Assembly: GCF_019212185.1 (NCBI RefSeq)
Contig: NZ_CP078138.1
Location: forward strand, 3,392,501-3,456,500
DNA length: 64,000 nt
Direction of reading: 5' to 3'
From: Pseudomonas fluorescens
GTDB taxonomy: Bacteria; Pseudomonadota; Gammaproteobacteria; Pseudomonadales; Pseudomonadaceae
The translations under genes were made by a program, and so were the position numbers. The first letter of the stretch is position 1, and each line of letters opens with the position of its first letter. Of the stretch, positions 12,401 through 18,586 are shown in pieces. The notes below the pieces were generated by a model. It did no database searches. It had not been told where the DNA came from and saw nothing but the letters and a program-made list of their open reading frames with translations.

Positions 12401-13176
12401 TCGCCGAGCAACACGTCGCTGCCGCTGGTATCCAGGGTTGCACTGGGCGCGGCATCGGCCAGCAGACCGTCGAAGTTGGCCATGGCGAGGCCGCTCAGGG
12501 CGATGCTTTTGTCGATATCGCCGACCCGGGTTTCCAGGGTCCAGTCACCACCTGCGGCGGCGCTGCCGGTGTCATTGCTGGAGGCGGCGACGTCGGCGCC
12601 GGTCCAGCGCGCGAGTTCGGTCACCAGGGTCTTGCCAGCGGCGCCGGCGCCTACGTCACAGCCATAAAGCTGGATGTCGGCACCCTGGTTGAGGTTGTTG
12701 CGCCATTGCTCGAGGGTGTGTCCCAGTTGGCCAATATTGTCCGCAGTGACCGTACGATTGCCCAGGGTGAATTGCCCGGCGGCGCCATGGGACATGACCT
12801 GGATCGAGTCGACCTTGCCCAATTGCGCCAACGCCGCGGAAATCGCCGCCAGGCCATCTTCACCGCTATTCACCACAATGGCGGTGACGTTGCCCGGCAG
12901 TTGCGCCAACAGTTGATCGCGGTTTTCGATGCGGCTGTCGAGCACCAGCAAGCTGCGGGCAGCTGACGGCGCTTGCTCCGTGGCGGCACGACCTTCGGTC
13001 GCCGTGGCTTGGGGAATATGGGCGTCGGTCGGGGCCTGTGCGCTGGGGTCAGTGTGGGTTTGTTCAGTCGCCGCCGAGGCCGCCGCACCGTCGAACAGAA
13101 TTCGCGGTTCCAGGGCCAGTGCCTGGCGCTGTGGACGCAAATGGGCGGCGAAAACTGGACGATCTGATTTTTGCAT
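1..13176 (-). CDS. Giant repetitive surface adhesin, LEPR/DUF4347 N-terminus with VCBS-type repeats (3' end outside window)
   Basis: An uninterrupted minus-strand frame starts at ATG 13176 (GAGGG about 7 nt upstream) and runs off the left edge: 4392 codons. Residues about 20-30 read LEPRILFDGAA, the motif found near the start of many type I-secreted adhesins. DUF4347 follows (about 75-230; SHGAAGQF, LYGCDVGAG). Then come about 1500 residues of DUF11-like modules, an SdrD-B/CNA-B-like module near 7350-7600 (ISGTLWNDT...DANGQYHFGVLPLG), and from about 6.9 kb to the edge 17 VCBS-like repeats of about 130 residues, each with a GxNDxP, an EAGG and a GNVLxNDxDVD motif. The family is exported by type I secretion and acts in adhesion and biofilm. 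The C-terminal secretion signal lies outside the window. I see no LapA-type retention module: DUF4347 begins almost at once. The family assignment is firm; the ligand is unknown. Confidence 0.93.
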   Translation of the reverse strand, partial: MQKSDRPVFAAHLRPQRQALALEPRILFDGAAASAATEQTHTDPSAQAPTDAHIPQATATEGRAATEQAPSAARSLLVLDSRIENRDQLLAQLPGNVTAIVVNSGEDGLAAISAALAQLGKVDSIQVMSHGAAGQFTLGNRTVTADNIGQLGHTLEQWRNNLNQGADIQLYGCDVGAGAAGKTLVTELARWTGADVAASSNDTGSAAAGGDWTLETRVGDIDKSIALSGLAMANFDGLLADAAPSATLDTSGSDVLLGDTFTFTVNFSNTSTQVGFAPFINLALPATGRDGDDGVSFISASYLGQNLITHSMTFDAAGNATHPLAKDASGNFIVINAAAYGMRAGDTLVVIELPFASVSNLQPVIPVQITASLSNLADTSFSDGSPDLTLRASGGFEFGNDALDNPLNDPSLIEAATAAFVVHPTVITFDQTLNTPEGETATGPNYGRTLTVTVTPAPGQTLTNVIVTQPLPDNIQVTAITPGPGGRLTSITLHDGTVVSTPAEIALLIAANDVFIDAFTVQYDNLAAQTDTVVAFYVPEVDADGQPIINPVSGDAVTITLPAPTASGQWVPLDPRDVTAPNTTIDFSGSGDPVQFIAKSITLLKTATVQVDVGHAGITPGDTLQYSLNLAISDYFAFGKDFFNEGQLIVRDQLSDGQTLTGTPTLTVTINGVAQSIALVTSTVINADGSTSMAFDIGQSLRNAFFNIRGWLNGDLAFDDTLEGAVLAVLSYSAIVGQTYKPPSGDPHSEINEGDDLGNSAVVDGTLLLDPFNLTGESETDDSATTSTIPTSTVDISLVEVNNATPPGNGELRPGDEVTFELSYDLVTGDYEQFQLTAYLPLPLFDVNGVTWTTGSDVGQWQIGPGNTNAGAVLSVSSGVGNSLVFDFGSFVTADTTGSRIVVRFTVRVGDQPFADQRSLDVLAQSSQQTTLTDRTLISSDVVAIVSVAEPVLNIKHGVVSGSNGTVSNTTGSWNPPGSGGVPFNGNITDLAAVDGNIVNIDGGDSLRLVTAIENTGGGGAFDVTTSITLPSGLSFVGGSLAAANLQIYRGDGSVLVLGTDYSVTGNQITFLDAGGQASLLAGRSGTDADSSGANLVVISYDVLVSNTIEASRSLQSTATLSNYASVNGGTDFTPVDLSDLANQQIAAPVISKVFADGSLDNGDSSASHTSGSDLVIGESMRYDIVVTLPEGSTQTLRIDDLIPPGMRLDTTFNNGLGYQIITTRAGSGALGADFAGSVVVSGFAGVGGALGGDGVDARWTFSVSSVAADNQTGNNTFVIRLQLVADNVLPNQANVSLQNNAQLTFSDPDSDTPNGTVPVDRNVALSGGLPTVTVREPTLQVTQVLTSTAGLGGYDQGDTVSFTITISNGNTGNDFSAFDISFLDNLPSQLDGLTLTGVLYQNGATNNGGVDFELVGGQLRTVNGANIDIAKGGSIVLSITGVVNASAASQSNFANVAAVQWTSLDGTVAGERSGVDGLINDGTLNDYRNASTLVIPVAQAIEVSRVGGLPDTAATNPTNGLVEQVTVGEVIRYRVVVLVPEGNNPNYQIQITLANGLEFIAPDALVNALRIAFISGGGLTSDANLIVGGILDVDGNENSPEALPITPDLSGLAPTGIFDPSRLNIVTNPDGSQTVTFDLGNVVNGNGADDDLEGISIEFNVRVSNIASNVSGAQLGVSARELVNGVGRANSDTVFETLVEPSFSGLDKSIVAFDPNPTGTTGNATVQLSFTQNGGLAAFDAQIVDSFAGGSNYTLLSVSINGVSFGPGNLPAGVTFSTTGGISVNFDQLDVGAQVQVRYQVTVPNSAIVASSNATLTWSSLPEDFTSWGGNSVGVDGTVDGERDGSSVGPNQYILRDNAGLGIISGTLWNDTASPTASATPDGAGLAGQTVTLTWAGADGLLDTTGDNLTFSTLTDANGQYHFGVLPLGVFRIDVPAGLINYPQPLGDLRVRVDSDAGSLGQVTLTLGDADSQAANAGYVEQNDAPVNTLPGTQNGQEDVVLDITGISVADIDADRDPNINDRNLSVTLSVTNGTLFLGATVPGVSVSGANSAILTLSGTQANLNLALASLRYLGNQDFNGTDTLTVVTNDQGNFGDADGDGIPGGAGDALSDTDALQIILAPVNDTPVAVNDVATALEAGGTDNGTVGIDPRGNVLSNDIDVDIATNADRLHLVSVGGTAVPTSGVVVITGQYGRLLIGSNGAYEYVVDNNNPAVQALRLAGQTLVESFSYVVADLANAQSGAILTVTLQGANDTPQGVDDDGVAIEAGGVSNGTPGSDATGNVLDNDSDVDSVANGETRTVTAVRPVAEAGTGTFTPVTGATTVVGLYGSLTINPDGSYSYVVDNDNITVQRLSSGQQLVEFFSYRLTDTGGLDDVAQLRIVVQGANDNPVASDDASLAQAEPTNSINSEVNPTGNVILFPSRPGPIDQTGGNGIDTDVDAADRPSSQLLVNGVINKSEASYDPLTDILNDVATGTTSANGTVVGGLYGTLTLGADGSFIYDVDSTNADVRALSAGQTLTEFFTYRITDTNGLTDTAQLVITVHGVNDPPVAQNVIAIATEAGGVANGTPGVNPSGDATVNSTDPDGDPLAVTFIQVDGGPPVAVLAGGTTVTGLYGRLTIFPDGSYTYEVDNGNADVEALRTGGDLLLERFIFTISDEVGPTPETDSANIFVLIRGQNDNPIATDDSATAIEAGGLNNNQPGVDPVGNVLTNDRDVDGGEVPSDLPAHDYGETRAVDSVRTGIENSAGTTGTLGSELRGTYGWLTLNADGSYSYRLDNAMAEVQALRAGDSLADAFNYTVIDASGATDVATLNISIQGSNDTPIAQNDSNTAIEAGGLANATPGVNPSGNVLANDNDVDGNGEALTVVGLNQGASVGVIGSAFAGAFGTLTLGADGNYSYVVDNTNPQVQALRTNAQTLTETFTYRIRDLAGATSTATLTITISGANDNPVAVDDSTVAIEAGGIFNGTPGLDPSGNVLSNDTDVDAGDLKLVNGIRTGTEAAGGAFDTVGISHSLTGLYGTLTINANGTYSYVVNNNLDAVQALKVGDTLVETFTYRMRDTAGATDDAQLSIRIDGAWDAPVANNDLALAVADDGSGNGIDPTRNVLPNDTDVDQGDSLLVTGIRFGTEAAGGSLSAVNPGTDNSNGTLVNGLYGQLIIGADGNYTYHLDSLNPTVLALGPQQFLNEQFTYQVTDRGGQNDLAQINILIQGRNTAPIPADDAANAVEAGGLDNNQPGIDPSGNVLTNDRDNENDALHLTGIHTGSLTEAGTVGSLGTPLRGLYGDLLINADGSYTYTVDNSLAAVQALRQSGQTLSDLFSYTVADELGATSQAQLLITIDGRNDTPVAVDDGAIAVEAGGLANGTPGSNGVGNVLSNDSDVDSVANGESKQVLQVSNENGQTAAAGQVLNGRYGQLTLNADGSYNYLIDNSNPTVQALRTAGQTLSETFTYRMADTAGATSDAILTVTLQGANDTPQGVDDEGVAIEAGGVSNGTPGSDATGNVLDNDSDVDSVANGETRTVTAVRPVAEAGTGTFTPVTGATTVVGLYGSLTINPDGSYSYIVDNNNLTVQRLSPGQQLIEFFSYRLTDTGGLDDVAQLRIVVQGANDNPVASDDSAEAQAEPTNGITAEVNPTGNVILFPSRPGPIDQTGGNGIDTDVDAADRPSSQLLVNGVINKSEATYDPLTDTLNGVASGTTSANGTVVTGLYGTLTLGADGSYLYDVDSTNADVQALSAGQTLTEFFTYQITDTNGLTDTAQLVITVHGVNDPPVAQNVVAIATEKGGVANGTAGVDPSGDAMLNSIDPDGDPLNVTFIQFDGGTPVAVVAAGTTVTGLYGRLTIFPDGSYTYEVDNSNADVEALRTGGDLLLERFIFTISDEVGPTPETDTANIFVLIRGQNDNPIATDDSATAIEAGGLNNNQPGVDPVGNVLTNDTDVDGGEVPSDLPAHDYGETRAVDSVRTGIENSAGTTGTLGSELRGTYGWLTLNADGSYSYRLDNAMAEVQALRAGDSLADAFNYTVIDASGATDVATLNISIQGRNDTPIAQNDSATAIEAGGQANASPGVNPGGNVLANDSDVDGNGEVLTVVELNQGASVGVIGTAFAGAFGTLTLEADGNYSYVVDNNNPQVQALRTNADTLTETFTYRILDLAGATSTATLTITIRGANDNPVAVDDSTVAVEAGGTFNGTPGLDPSGNVLGNDTDVDAGDGKQVTDIRSGSETAGGAFDTVGISHSLTGLYGTLTINADGTYSYVVNNNLAAVQALKVGDTLVETFTYRMRDTAGATDDAQLSIRIDGAWDAPVANNDLALAVADDGSGNGVNPTRNVLPNDTDVDQGDSLLVTGIRFGTETAGGSLAGVNSGTDNSNGTLVNGLYGQLIIGADGN

Positions 13177-13343
13177 CGTGTGGCCCTCAAACTGCGCGGT
13201 AAACCATTCCATTGATAGACAAGCCCGCTATCGGATAGATGGAGCGTAGGAGTTTTCCGACGGTTTACAACGTGGCTGCGAACTCATCGCAGTGAGGGTG
13301 AGGACGTCAAATAGTTGGCGGAATGTGCGTCTGAACGCGGTAG

Positions 13344-13374
13344 CGGCGACAAGGTGTTGATTGCCTTGTCGCCG
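13344..13374. terminator. Strong hairpin between oprD-like gene and adhesin
   Basis: CGGCGACAAGG at 13344-13354 pairs perfectly with CCTTGTCGCCG at 13364-13374 around a 9-nt loop. It lies 41 bp past the stop of the OprD-like gene and about 170 bp before the adhesin start, both on the minus strand. There is no U-run on either strand, so it is a terminator or RNA-stability hairpin rather than a textbook intrinsic terminator. The rest of 13177-13414 shows no gene. Confidence 0.5.
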
Positions 13375-13414
13375 GGTCAGGTTCCGCGTGCGCCAGACGC
13401 AGGCAGAACCTGGG

Positions 13415-14692
13415 TCACCAGACTTTAAAGGTGTAGTCGATGTTCACCCGCGTTTCGTTGTCACTCCTGAAGGTTGACGCGGGCCCTTGCTGGTTTCGGT
13501 AGAACGCTTCTCTGAGCCGAAAGCCCAGGCCTTTCGCCGGGCCGGACTGGATCACATAGGCCAGTTCGAGATCTTTCGATGACTCGGTGAGATCATTGCC
13601 GCCCAGCGCGGGCAACTTGATGTTGTCTCCGTGCAGGTAGCGCAGCATGCCCGTCAGGCCGGGAACTCCAACGGCGGCGAAGTCGTAGTCGTACTTGACC
13701 ACCCACGTTCGCTCCTTGGGGTTGACGAAGTCGGCGCTCATGGTGCCGTCGCTCAGCACCACAGGCTCGCCGCCGGCGATGTAGGGAAAAGCGCTGTCGC
13801 CAGACTGCTGCATGTAGCCGAGCCCCAGGCTGTGACCGCTCCAGAGATAGCTGAACATGCCACCGATATTCAGGTTGTCGACCTTGCCTGCCCTGGCCTG
13901 ACCATCGTCTCGACTGTTGAACAGGCGAATATCCGATTTCAACTTGCCCGCTCCCAGTGGCAGTGAATGCAGCACGCCAAAGAAATCCTGGGTATAGATG
14001 TCCCGCAACTGGGCATGGATAAGCCGCAGGGTCAGGTTGTCGGTCCAGCGGTAGTCACCGCCATAGAAGTCGAACCGTTCAGAGCTCGCTCCCGCTCTGA
14101 AACGACCATTGGGCGATGCCAGGGCAATCGGCTGGTAGTCCGTGGAGTCGCGCAGATTGACCCTATCCATGCGCCCGGCATGAACGGTCAGTTTGTCTAC
14201 GTCATCGGAGATCAGGTAGGCCCCACGAAACGATTGCGGCAGGAGCCGGGCGGGGCTGGCGTTGATCACCGGCAAGGCAGGAAACTGGGTGCCGACGGAC
14301 AACCGGGTCCTGGAGATCTTGCTTTTCAGTGCCAGTCCCAGCTCCGAGTATTCGTCCCGTGCCTCGCGGGTAACCGGGTTGTACGCCAGCAATTGGGTAC
14401 CGGTGCGATCAGGCGACGAATCGAGCTTGAACCCGGCCAAGCCCGTGACATCGACACCAAACCCTAGGGTGCCCTCGGTGAAACCGGAATTGGCCTTGAA
14501 GATAAAACCCTGGGCCCATTCACGTGCAGCGGAGTAGGGGCTTTGTCCCTTGTAGTCGCGATCCAGGTAAAAGTTGCGGGTGGTCAGCGTCGCACTGCTG
14601 TCGTTGACGAAATCGGCCAACGCACTTTGCGCCAGCAACGCCGCAAGCAGCCCCAGGCCCGTCGACCTGAAGTTGAAAGAGTTGATGCACAT
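13415..14692 (-). CDS. OprD-family outer-membrane porin
   Basis: 425 residues with a signal peptide (LGLLAALLAQSALA, cleaved about residue 26) followed by the OprD-type mature start (DFVNDSSATLTTRNFYLDRDYKG). The rest alternates as beta strands and ends in VNIDYTFKVW, with a terminal aromatic residue as in outer-membrane barrels. OprD/OpdK porins admit small carboxylates. The gene lies 35 bp after an aromatic-acid permease and downstream of a Rieske oxygenase/reductase pair, so I infer an outer-membrane entry route for the aromatic acid those enzymes use, comparable to the vanillate porin OpdK. The substrate is not proven by sequence. Confidence 0.85.
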   Translation of the reverse strand: MCINSFNFRSTGLGLLAALLAQSALADFVNDSSATLTTRNFYLDRDYKGQSPYSAAREWAQGFIFKANSGFTEGTLGFGVDVTGLAGFKLDSSPDRTGTQLLAYNPVTREARDEYSELGLALKSKISRTRLSVGTQFPALPVINASPARLLPQSFRGAYLISDDVDKLTVHAGRMDRVNLRDSTDYQPIALASPNGRFRAGASSERFDFYGGDYRWTDNLTLRLIHAQLRDIYTQDFFGVLHSLPLGAGKLKSDIRLFNSRDDGQARAGKVDNLNIGGMFSYLWSGHSLGLGYMQQSGDSAFPYIAGGEPVVLSDGTMSADFVNPKERTWVVKYDYDFAAVGVPGLTGMLRYLHGDNIKLPALGGNDLTESSKDLELAYVIQSGPAKGLGFRLREAFYRNQQGPASTFRSDNETRVNIDYTFKVW

Positions 14693-14727
14693 GAAATATC
14701 ACCTTCTTGTTTTTAGGGGTGATCCGC

Positions 14728-16062
14728 TCAGGCGGCAGGCTTGAGTGCAGCCCGTACCGTTAAATGACTGCTCATCAGCCACACTGCGACGGCCGCGACC
14801 ACAAATGCGCAGGCAAACAGCAGGTAGAGATCGGCGGGCCGCCAACTGGCATCGATCAAACGGCCAGCCACCAGCGGCGAGAGGATTGCCCCCATCCGGC
14901 CCATGCCGATGGCCCAGCCCAGCGCCGTGACGCGCTGCTCGGGCCCGTACAGGCTCGGTGTCAGCGCATACAGGCCGGCCACACAGCCATTCACCAGAAT
15001 CCCGATCATCAGCACCAGCGCGAACGCCAGGTTGAGGTTGTCGGTGAAATGCACGAAAAGACCGAGAAACAGGGCGTTCAGGCACAGATAGCTGATCAGC
15101 ACCCTTGGCAACCGATAGCGTGCCGCAAGCAGGCCGATCAGCGATGTGCCGACGATTCCGCCGACATTGAGCAGTACCCCGGCCGTGATGCCCTGCTGAT
15201 TGGAAAGTCCCGCTGAAACCAGCAGCTTGGGGGTCCAGCTCATGACGAAATAGAAGCCGAACATGACCAGGAAGAATCCCGCCCAGACCAGCAGGGTGGA
15301 GCGCAGCAGTTCCCTGGAAAACAGCCCGGCAAAGGTCTCGCGCCAGGAAGCCTGGGTACTTGACTGAAGGGGCGGCATGGCGGTGATTAGCTGAATGCCA
15401 ACTCGGCTCAATAGCCGATTGAGCCGCTGCAGGGCATTGCGAGGCTGACGCGCGATGAGAAAGGCGATGGACTCGGGAAGCAGCCAATACATGACGGGCA
15501 GCACCAACAAGGTGACGATGCCGCCATACAGAAACACCGCGCGCCAGCCCAGGTGCGGAATGATCTGCGCGGCGATGAGGCCGCCGATCGTTGCACCCAG
15601 GGCATAGGCGGTCGATTGCAGGCTGATCGCCAGGCTGCGCCATTTGCGGTTGGCATACTCCCCGGCAATCACGTAGCTGCTCGCCAGCACACCGCCAATG
15701 CCCAGGCCCGTCAGGAAGCGCAATCCGCCAAGCATGCTCACGGACGATGCCTGCGACGACGCCAGCATCCCCAGCCCGGCGATGGAAATGCACAGCAGAA
15801 TCACCGGCCGACGACCGAAGCGGTCAGCCCAGGGCGCGATAAACAGCGACCCCAGCGCCATGCCGATCAGGCCGGCACTCAACAGGTAACCCAACTCAAT
15901 GCCGCCAAGCCCCCACTCGCTGGACACGGAGGCGGCGGTGAACGCCATCACCAGTACATCGAAGCCGTCGAGCATGTTGATCAGGAAACACAGGGCGATC
16001 ACCACCCATTGGAAAGCCTCCATGGGCTTCTCTTCCAGTTGAACATTGATGGACCGACTCAT
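14728..16062 (-). CDS. MFS aromatic-acid:H+ symporter, AAHS family (PcaK/VanK/BenK-like)
   Basis: I chose ATG 16062 (MSRSINVQLEEKPM) because GGAGG sits 7-8 nt upstream; an in-frame extension to 16185 is possible but has no such site. The protein has 444 residues and about 12 membrane segments. The first carries the AAHS hallmark MLDGFDVLVMAF, followed by WADRFGRRPV in loop 2-3. These permeases import benzoate-, vanillate- or protocatechuate-like acids with protons. It sits between the Rieske oxygenase and the OprD-like porin on the same strand, giving a complete uptake route. Which acid it carries cannot be read from sequence. Confidence 0.85.
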   Translation of the reverse strand: MSRSINVQLEEKPMEAFQWVVIALCFLINMLDGFDVLVMAFTAASVSSEWGLGGIELGYLLSAGLIGMALGSLFIAPWADRFGRRPVILLCISIAGLGMLASSQASSVSMLGGLRFLTGLGIGGVLASSYVIAGEYANRKWRSLAISLQSTAYALGATIGGLIAAQIIPHLGWRAVFLYGGIVTLLVLPVMYWLLPESIAFLIARQPRNALQRLNRLLSRVGIQLITAMPPLQSSTQASWRETFAGLFSRELLRSTLLVWAGFFLVMFGFYFVMSWTPKLLVSAGLSNQQGITAGVLLNVGGIVGTSLIGLLAARYRLPRVLISYLCLNALFLGLFVHFTDNLNLAFALVLMIGILVNGCVAGLYALTPSLYGPEQRVTALGWAIGMGRMGAILSPLVAGRLIDASWRPADLYLLFACAFVVAAVAVWLMSSHLTVRAALKPAA

Positions 16063-16219
16063 GGGGTGGTCCTCCGGCTCTGCCTGGCCTGGGGTTTTGT
16101 GCAGGCGAACGGGTTCGTCCTGCTGATGAGGAGATTCGAAAGATTCATTGAGCACCTTTTTGTTTTTGTCGGGCGTGCAACGCAAGGCTCGGCAAGAATC
16201 ACCGAGCGAAAACTGCAGA

Positions 16220-16241
16220 CCGATCCCTCTACGTGGATCGG
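16220..16241. terminator. Hairpin between Rieske oxygenase and permease genes
   Basis: CCGATCC (16220-16226) and GGATCGG (16235-16241) form a 7-bp stem with an 8-nt loop, about 45 bp past the oxygenase stop on the minus strand. A short T-rich stretch follows on that strand. It may end or attenuate transcription before the permease. Otherwise the 223-bp gap 16063-16285 holds nothing recognisable. Confidence 0.4.
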
Positions 16242-16285
16242 CGGCAGTGGGTCAGATCAGGCGGCAGCCAGTGATCGGTGGTCCA

Positions 16286-17353
16286 TCAGGACTGTTGGCG
16301 AAGCTGTTCAATAATTCTCCGGGCTCGATTGGCGCCGACATCGACATGGATGTCGACCATGGGCCGGTCAGCGAACTCGAGCATGTTCTGGTACTGGGCT
16401 TCGATCACCCCTTTGTCTTCGTCGAAGGTCAGGACCGTCTGCTCGACCACTTTCGCGGCGATGGCTTCGCGGTTGTCCTTGGGGTTGGTGGCCATGGTCC
16501 AGAAGTAGTGGCTGGTGGTTTCGGTTTCCGGTGTCACACCGTGGAAACCGCGCATATGGAAGCCGCCTCGTTGCGGGTCATCCAGTGATTCGGTGCCGGC
16601 ATCGGCGGCACCGGTCCAGATGCGCAGGTGGCTGACGTGGAACTCGATTTCCTGCCAGCGATCGACCTTGCCCTGGAACGGATAGGCCGCGGTGTAGGTG
16701 GGTGGCGGCTGCGAGCCGGGCATATGCCGGGTCACCTTGACGTGGGTGTCGTCGCTGTCGACACGCATCTGCGCATTCATGTGGATGCTGGCGTTGCCAC
16801 CGATGGTGCGCAGGTGCACGTAGCCCAGGTGGCTGAGATCCAGCAGGTTGTCGTGGATCAACTGATAGGGCGCATCGTAGTGATAGGCGCCGCCTTCGAA
16901 GAGGTAGTCGTCGTTGCTGTGGAACTCGTAGGCCGGCGGCTCGCAGTTCGGCTGCGGCTGATCGGCGTTACCGAACCAGACCCAGATCAGTTGATCGCGC
17001 TCGCGCACCGGGTACGCCGGCACCTTGGCTTTCGACGGGATCTTCGCCTGGCCGGGCACTTCCAGGCATTGGCCGTCACCATTGAACAGCAGGCCGTGAT
17101 AACCGCAACGCACGCCGCGTTCTTCCAGGGTGCCATGGGACAGCGGCAGGGCTCGATGGCAGCAGCGATCTTCCAGGGCTGCCGGCCGGCCATCGGCGGT
17201 GCGGAACAGCACCAGCGGCTTGCCCAGCAGGGTCCGGCCCAGCGGCTGGTCCTTGAGTTCCCAGGCGAATCCGGCGACGTACCATTGATTCAACGGAAAT
17301 TTCGGCAAAGCGGCAGGTGCTGCAATTTCATGGGCGAGTGTCGATGTACTCAT
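16286..17353 (-). CDS. Rieske non-heme iron oxygenase, VanA/TsaM-type demethylase or monooxygenase subunit
   Basis: 355 residues. The Rieske cluster ligands are C64-x-H66 and C83-x2-H86 (DRCCHRALPLSHG and RCGYHG). The mononuclear iron motif is D172-x2-H175-x4-H180 (LDLSHLGYVH). Size and layout fit single-component alpha oxygenases that O-demethylate or hydroxylate aromatic acids using electrons from a VanB-type reductase, which is the next gene upstream (37 bp apart). It looks only distantly similar to canonical Pseudomonas VanA: an N-terminal extension of about 18 residues precedes the usual FPxNxWYVA start, and the first cluster motif is CCHR instead of CPHR. Vanillate is possible, but another methoxy- or sulfo-aromatic acid is equally plausible. 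Confidence 0.85.
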   Translation of the reverse strand: MSTSTLAHEIAAPAALPKFPLNQWYVAGFAWELKDQPLGRTLLGKPLVLFRTADGRPAALEDRCCHRALPLSHGTLEERGVRCGYHGLLFNGDGQCLEVPGQAKIPSKAKVPAYPVRERDQLIWVWFGNADQPQPNCEPPAYEFHSNDDYLFEGGAYHYDAPYQLIHDNLLDLSHLGYVHLRTIGGNASIHMNAQMRVDSDDTHVKVTRHMPGSQPPPTYTAAYPFQGKVDRWQEIEFHVSHLRIWTGAADAGTESLDDPQRGGFHMRGFHGVTPETETTSHYFWTMATNPKDNREAIAAKVVEQTVLTFDEDKGVIEAQYQNMLEFADRPMVDIHVDVGANRARRIIEQLRQQS

Positions 17354-17390
17354 GACGATCTCCAGTGATCAGGCTTGTTGTTATCGGTAG

Positions 17391-18344
17391 TCATAGGTCC
17401 AGCACCAGGCGTGGACTGCGCGAGCGCGAACAGCAGGGGGTGAAACTGTCGTTACGGGCGTGCTGCGCGGCACTCATCCACTGATCGCGGTGCTCGGGCT
17501 CGCCGGCCAGGACCTGGGTGATGCACGAGCCGCAGATGCCTTGTTCGCAGGAGCTTTCAATCTCCACGTCGTGCTCCAGCAGCACTTCAAGGGCGGTCTG
17601 GTGCGCGGGAACCTGCAGGACTTGGCCCGAGCGTGAGAGCTCGATCTCGAAGGGCTGATCACCTTCCAGCACCTGCGGCGGCGCGGCAAAGTCCTCGCGG
17701 TGGATCTGCTCATCGCTCCAGCCACAGGCCTTGGCCGTGCTCTGAATGTGCGCCATGAATCCTGAAGGCCCGCAGACGTAGAGCTGGTCGCCCGGGTTTG
17801 CCATCGCGAGGATCCGTGCAGCATCCAGGCGCTGTTGCGCCGGACCATCGTCGACATGCACCTGGACGTGCCTGGCGAACGGCGCTTCGCCCAGCATCGC
17901 GGTGAACGCCAGGCGTTCGAAGGAGCGGCCGCAGTAGTGCAGTTCGAAGCGCTTGCCTGCAGCGATCAGGGCATGGGCCATCGCCAGGATCGGGGTGATG
18001 CCGATGCCGCCGGCGAACAACAGGTAACGCTCGCCGCTGAGGTCCAGGTCGAACAGGTTGCGCGGGGCGCTGATGGCGAGTGTCGACCCCTGTGCAATGT
18101 CAGCGTGCATGCCCCGGGATCCGCCCCGGGAGGCCGGCTCGTTGAGCACTGCAATCAGGTAACGGCCGCGCTCATGGGGCGCGTTGCACAGCGAATACTG
18201 ACGGGTTAGGCCTGGCGCCACCTGCACATCGACGTGCGAGCCGGCGCTGAAGGCCGGCAGTTCTGCGCCATGGGCAGCGATCAGTTCAAAGCTACAGACG
18301 CCGTCAGCTTCAGGGGTTTTACGAGAGACATAAACTTCAAGCAT
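17391..18344 (-). CDS. VanB-like oxygenase reductase (FMN/NAD domain plus plant-type 2Fe-2S ferredoxin)
   Basis: Start chosen at ATG 18344 (MLEVYVSRKTPEADG), giving 317 residues as usual for VanB. Flavin-binding RQYSL is near residues 48-52, the NAD-domain GGIGITP near 113-119, and a C-terminal ferredoxin carries CEQGICGSC plus a last cysteine in FTPCCS. This is the IA-type reductase that takes electrons from NADH through FMN and the 2Fe-2S centre to a Rieske oxygenase, here the adjacent downstream gene. The pair forms a two-component oxygenase. It is transcribed away from a MarR gene across a 242-bp intergenic region that carries a near-perfect palindrome. Confidence 0.88.
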   Translation of the reverse strand: MLEVYVSRKTPEADGVCSFELIAAHGAELPAFSAGSHVDVQVAPGLTRQYSLCNAPHERGRYLIAVLNEPASRGGSRGMHADIAQGSTLAISAPRNLFDLDLSGERYLLFAGGIGITPILAMAHALIAAGKRFELHYCGRSFERLAFTAMLGEAPFARHVQVHVDDGPAQQRLDAARILAMANPGDQLYVCGPSGFMAHIQSTAKACGWSDEQIHREDFAAPPQVLEGDQPFEIELSRSGQVLQVPAHQTALEVLLEHDVEIESSCEQGICGSCITQVLAGEPEHRDQWMSAAQHARNDSFTPCCSRSRSPRLVLDL

Positions 18345-18538
18345 GAGTGTGACCCCACCGCAGTTGTGCAGTGTTTCAAAGGCTATGGAGGGTGTGCCGG
18401 GATTAGCGGGGCAGGGCAATCAGGACGGCGGAGGAGGGAGCAGGCAAGTCATGGCAGGGAACCTCGCAGTTCTTATTGTTGTACGGCGCGCTTATGATGC
18501 AGGCGCGCAATCGTGGTGTGATTGTCATCCTATGCCTT

Positions 18539-18558
18539 TTAGTTGCGGTGTCAACTAA
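18539..18558. promoter_or_regulatory. 20-bp palindrome, candidate MarR operator
   Basis: TTAGTTG (18539-18545) and CAACTAA (18552-18558) are perfect inverted arms around 6 nt, 28 bp before the MarR start and between the divergent MarR and VanB-like genes. MarR proteins typically bind palindromes of this size in such divergent promoters. The binding protein is inferred. Confidence 0.5.
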
Positions 18559-18586
18559 TTCAATCGAAGTCCAGGAACCGTTTGTC

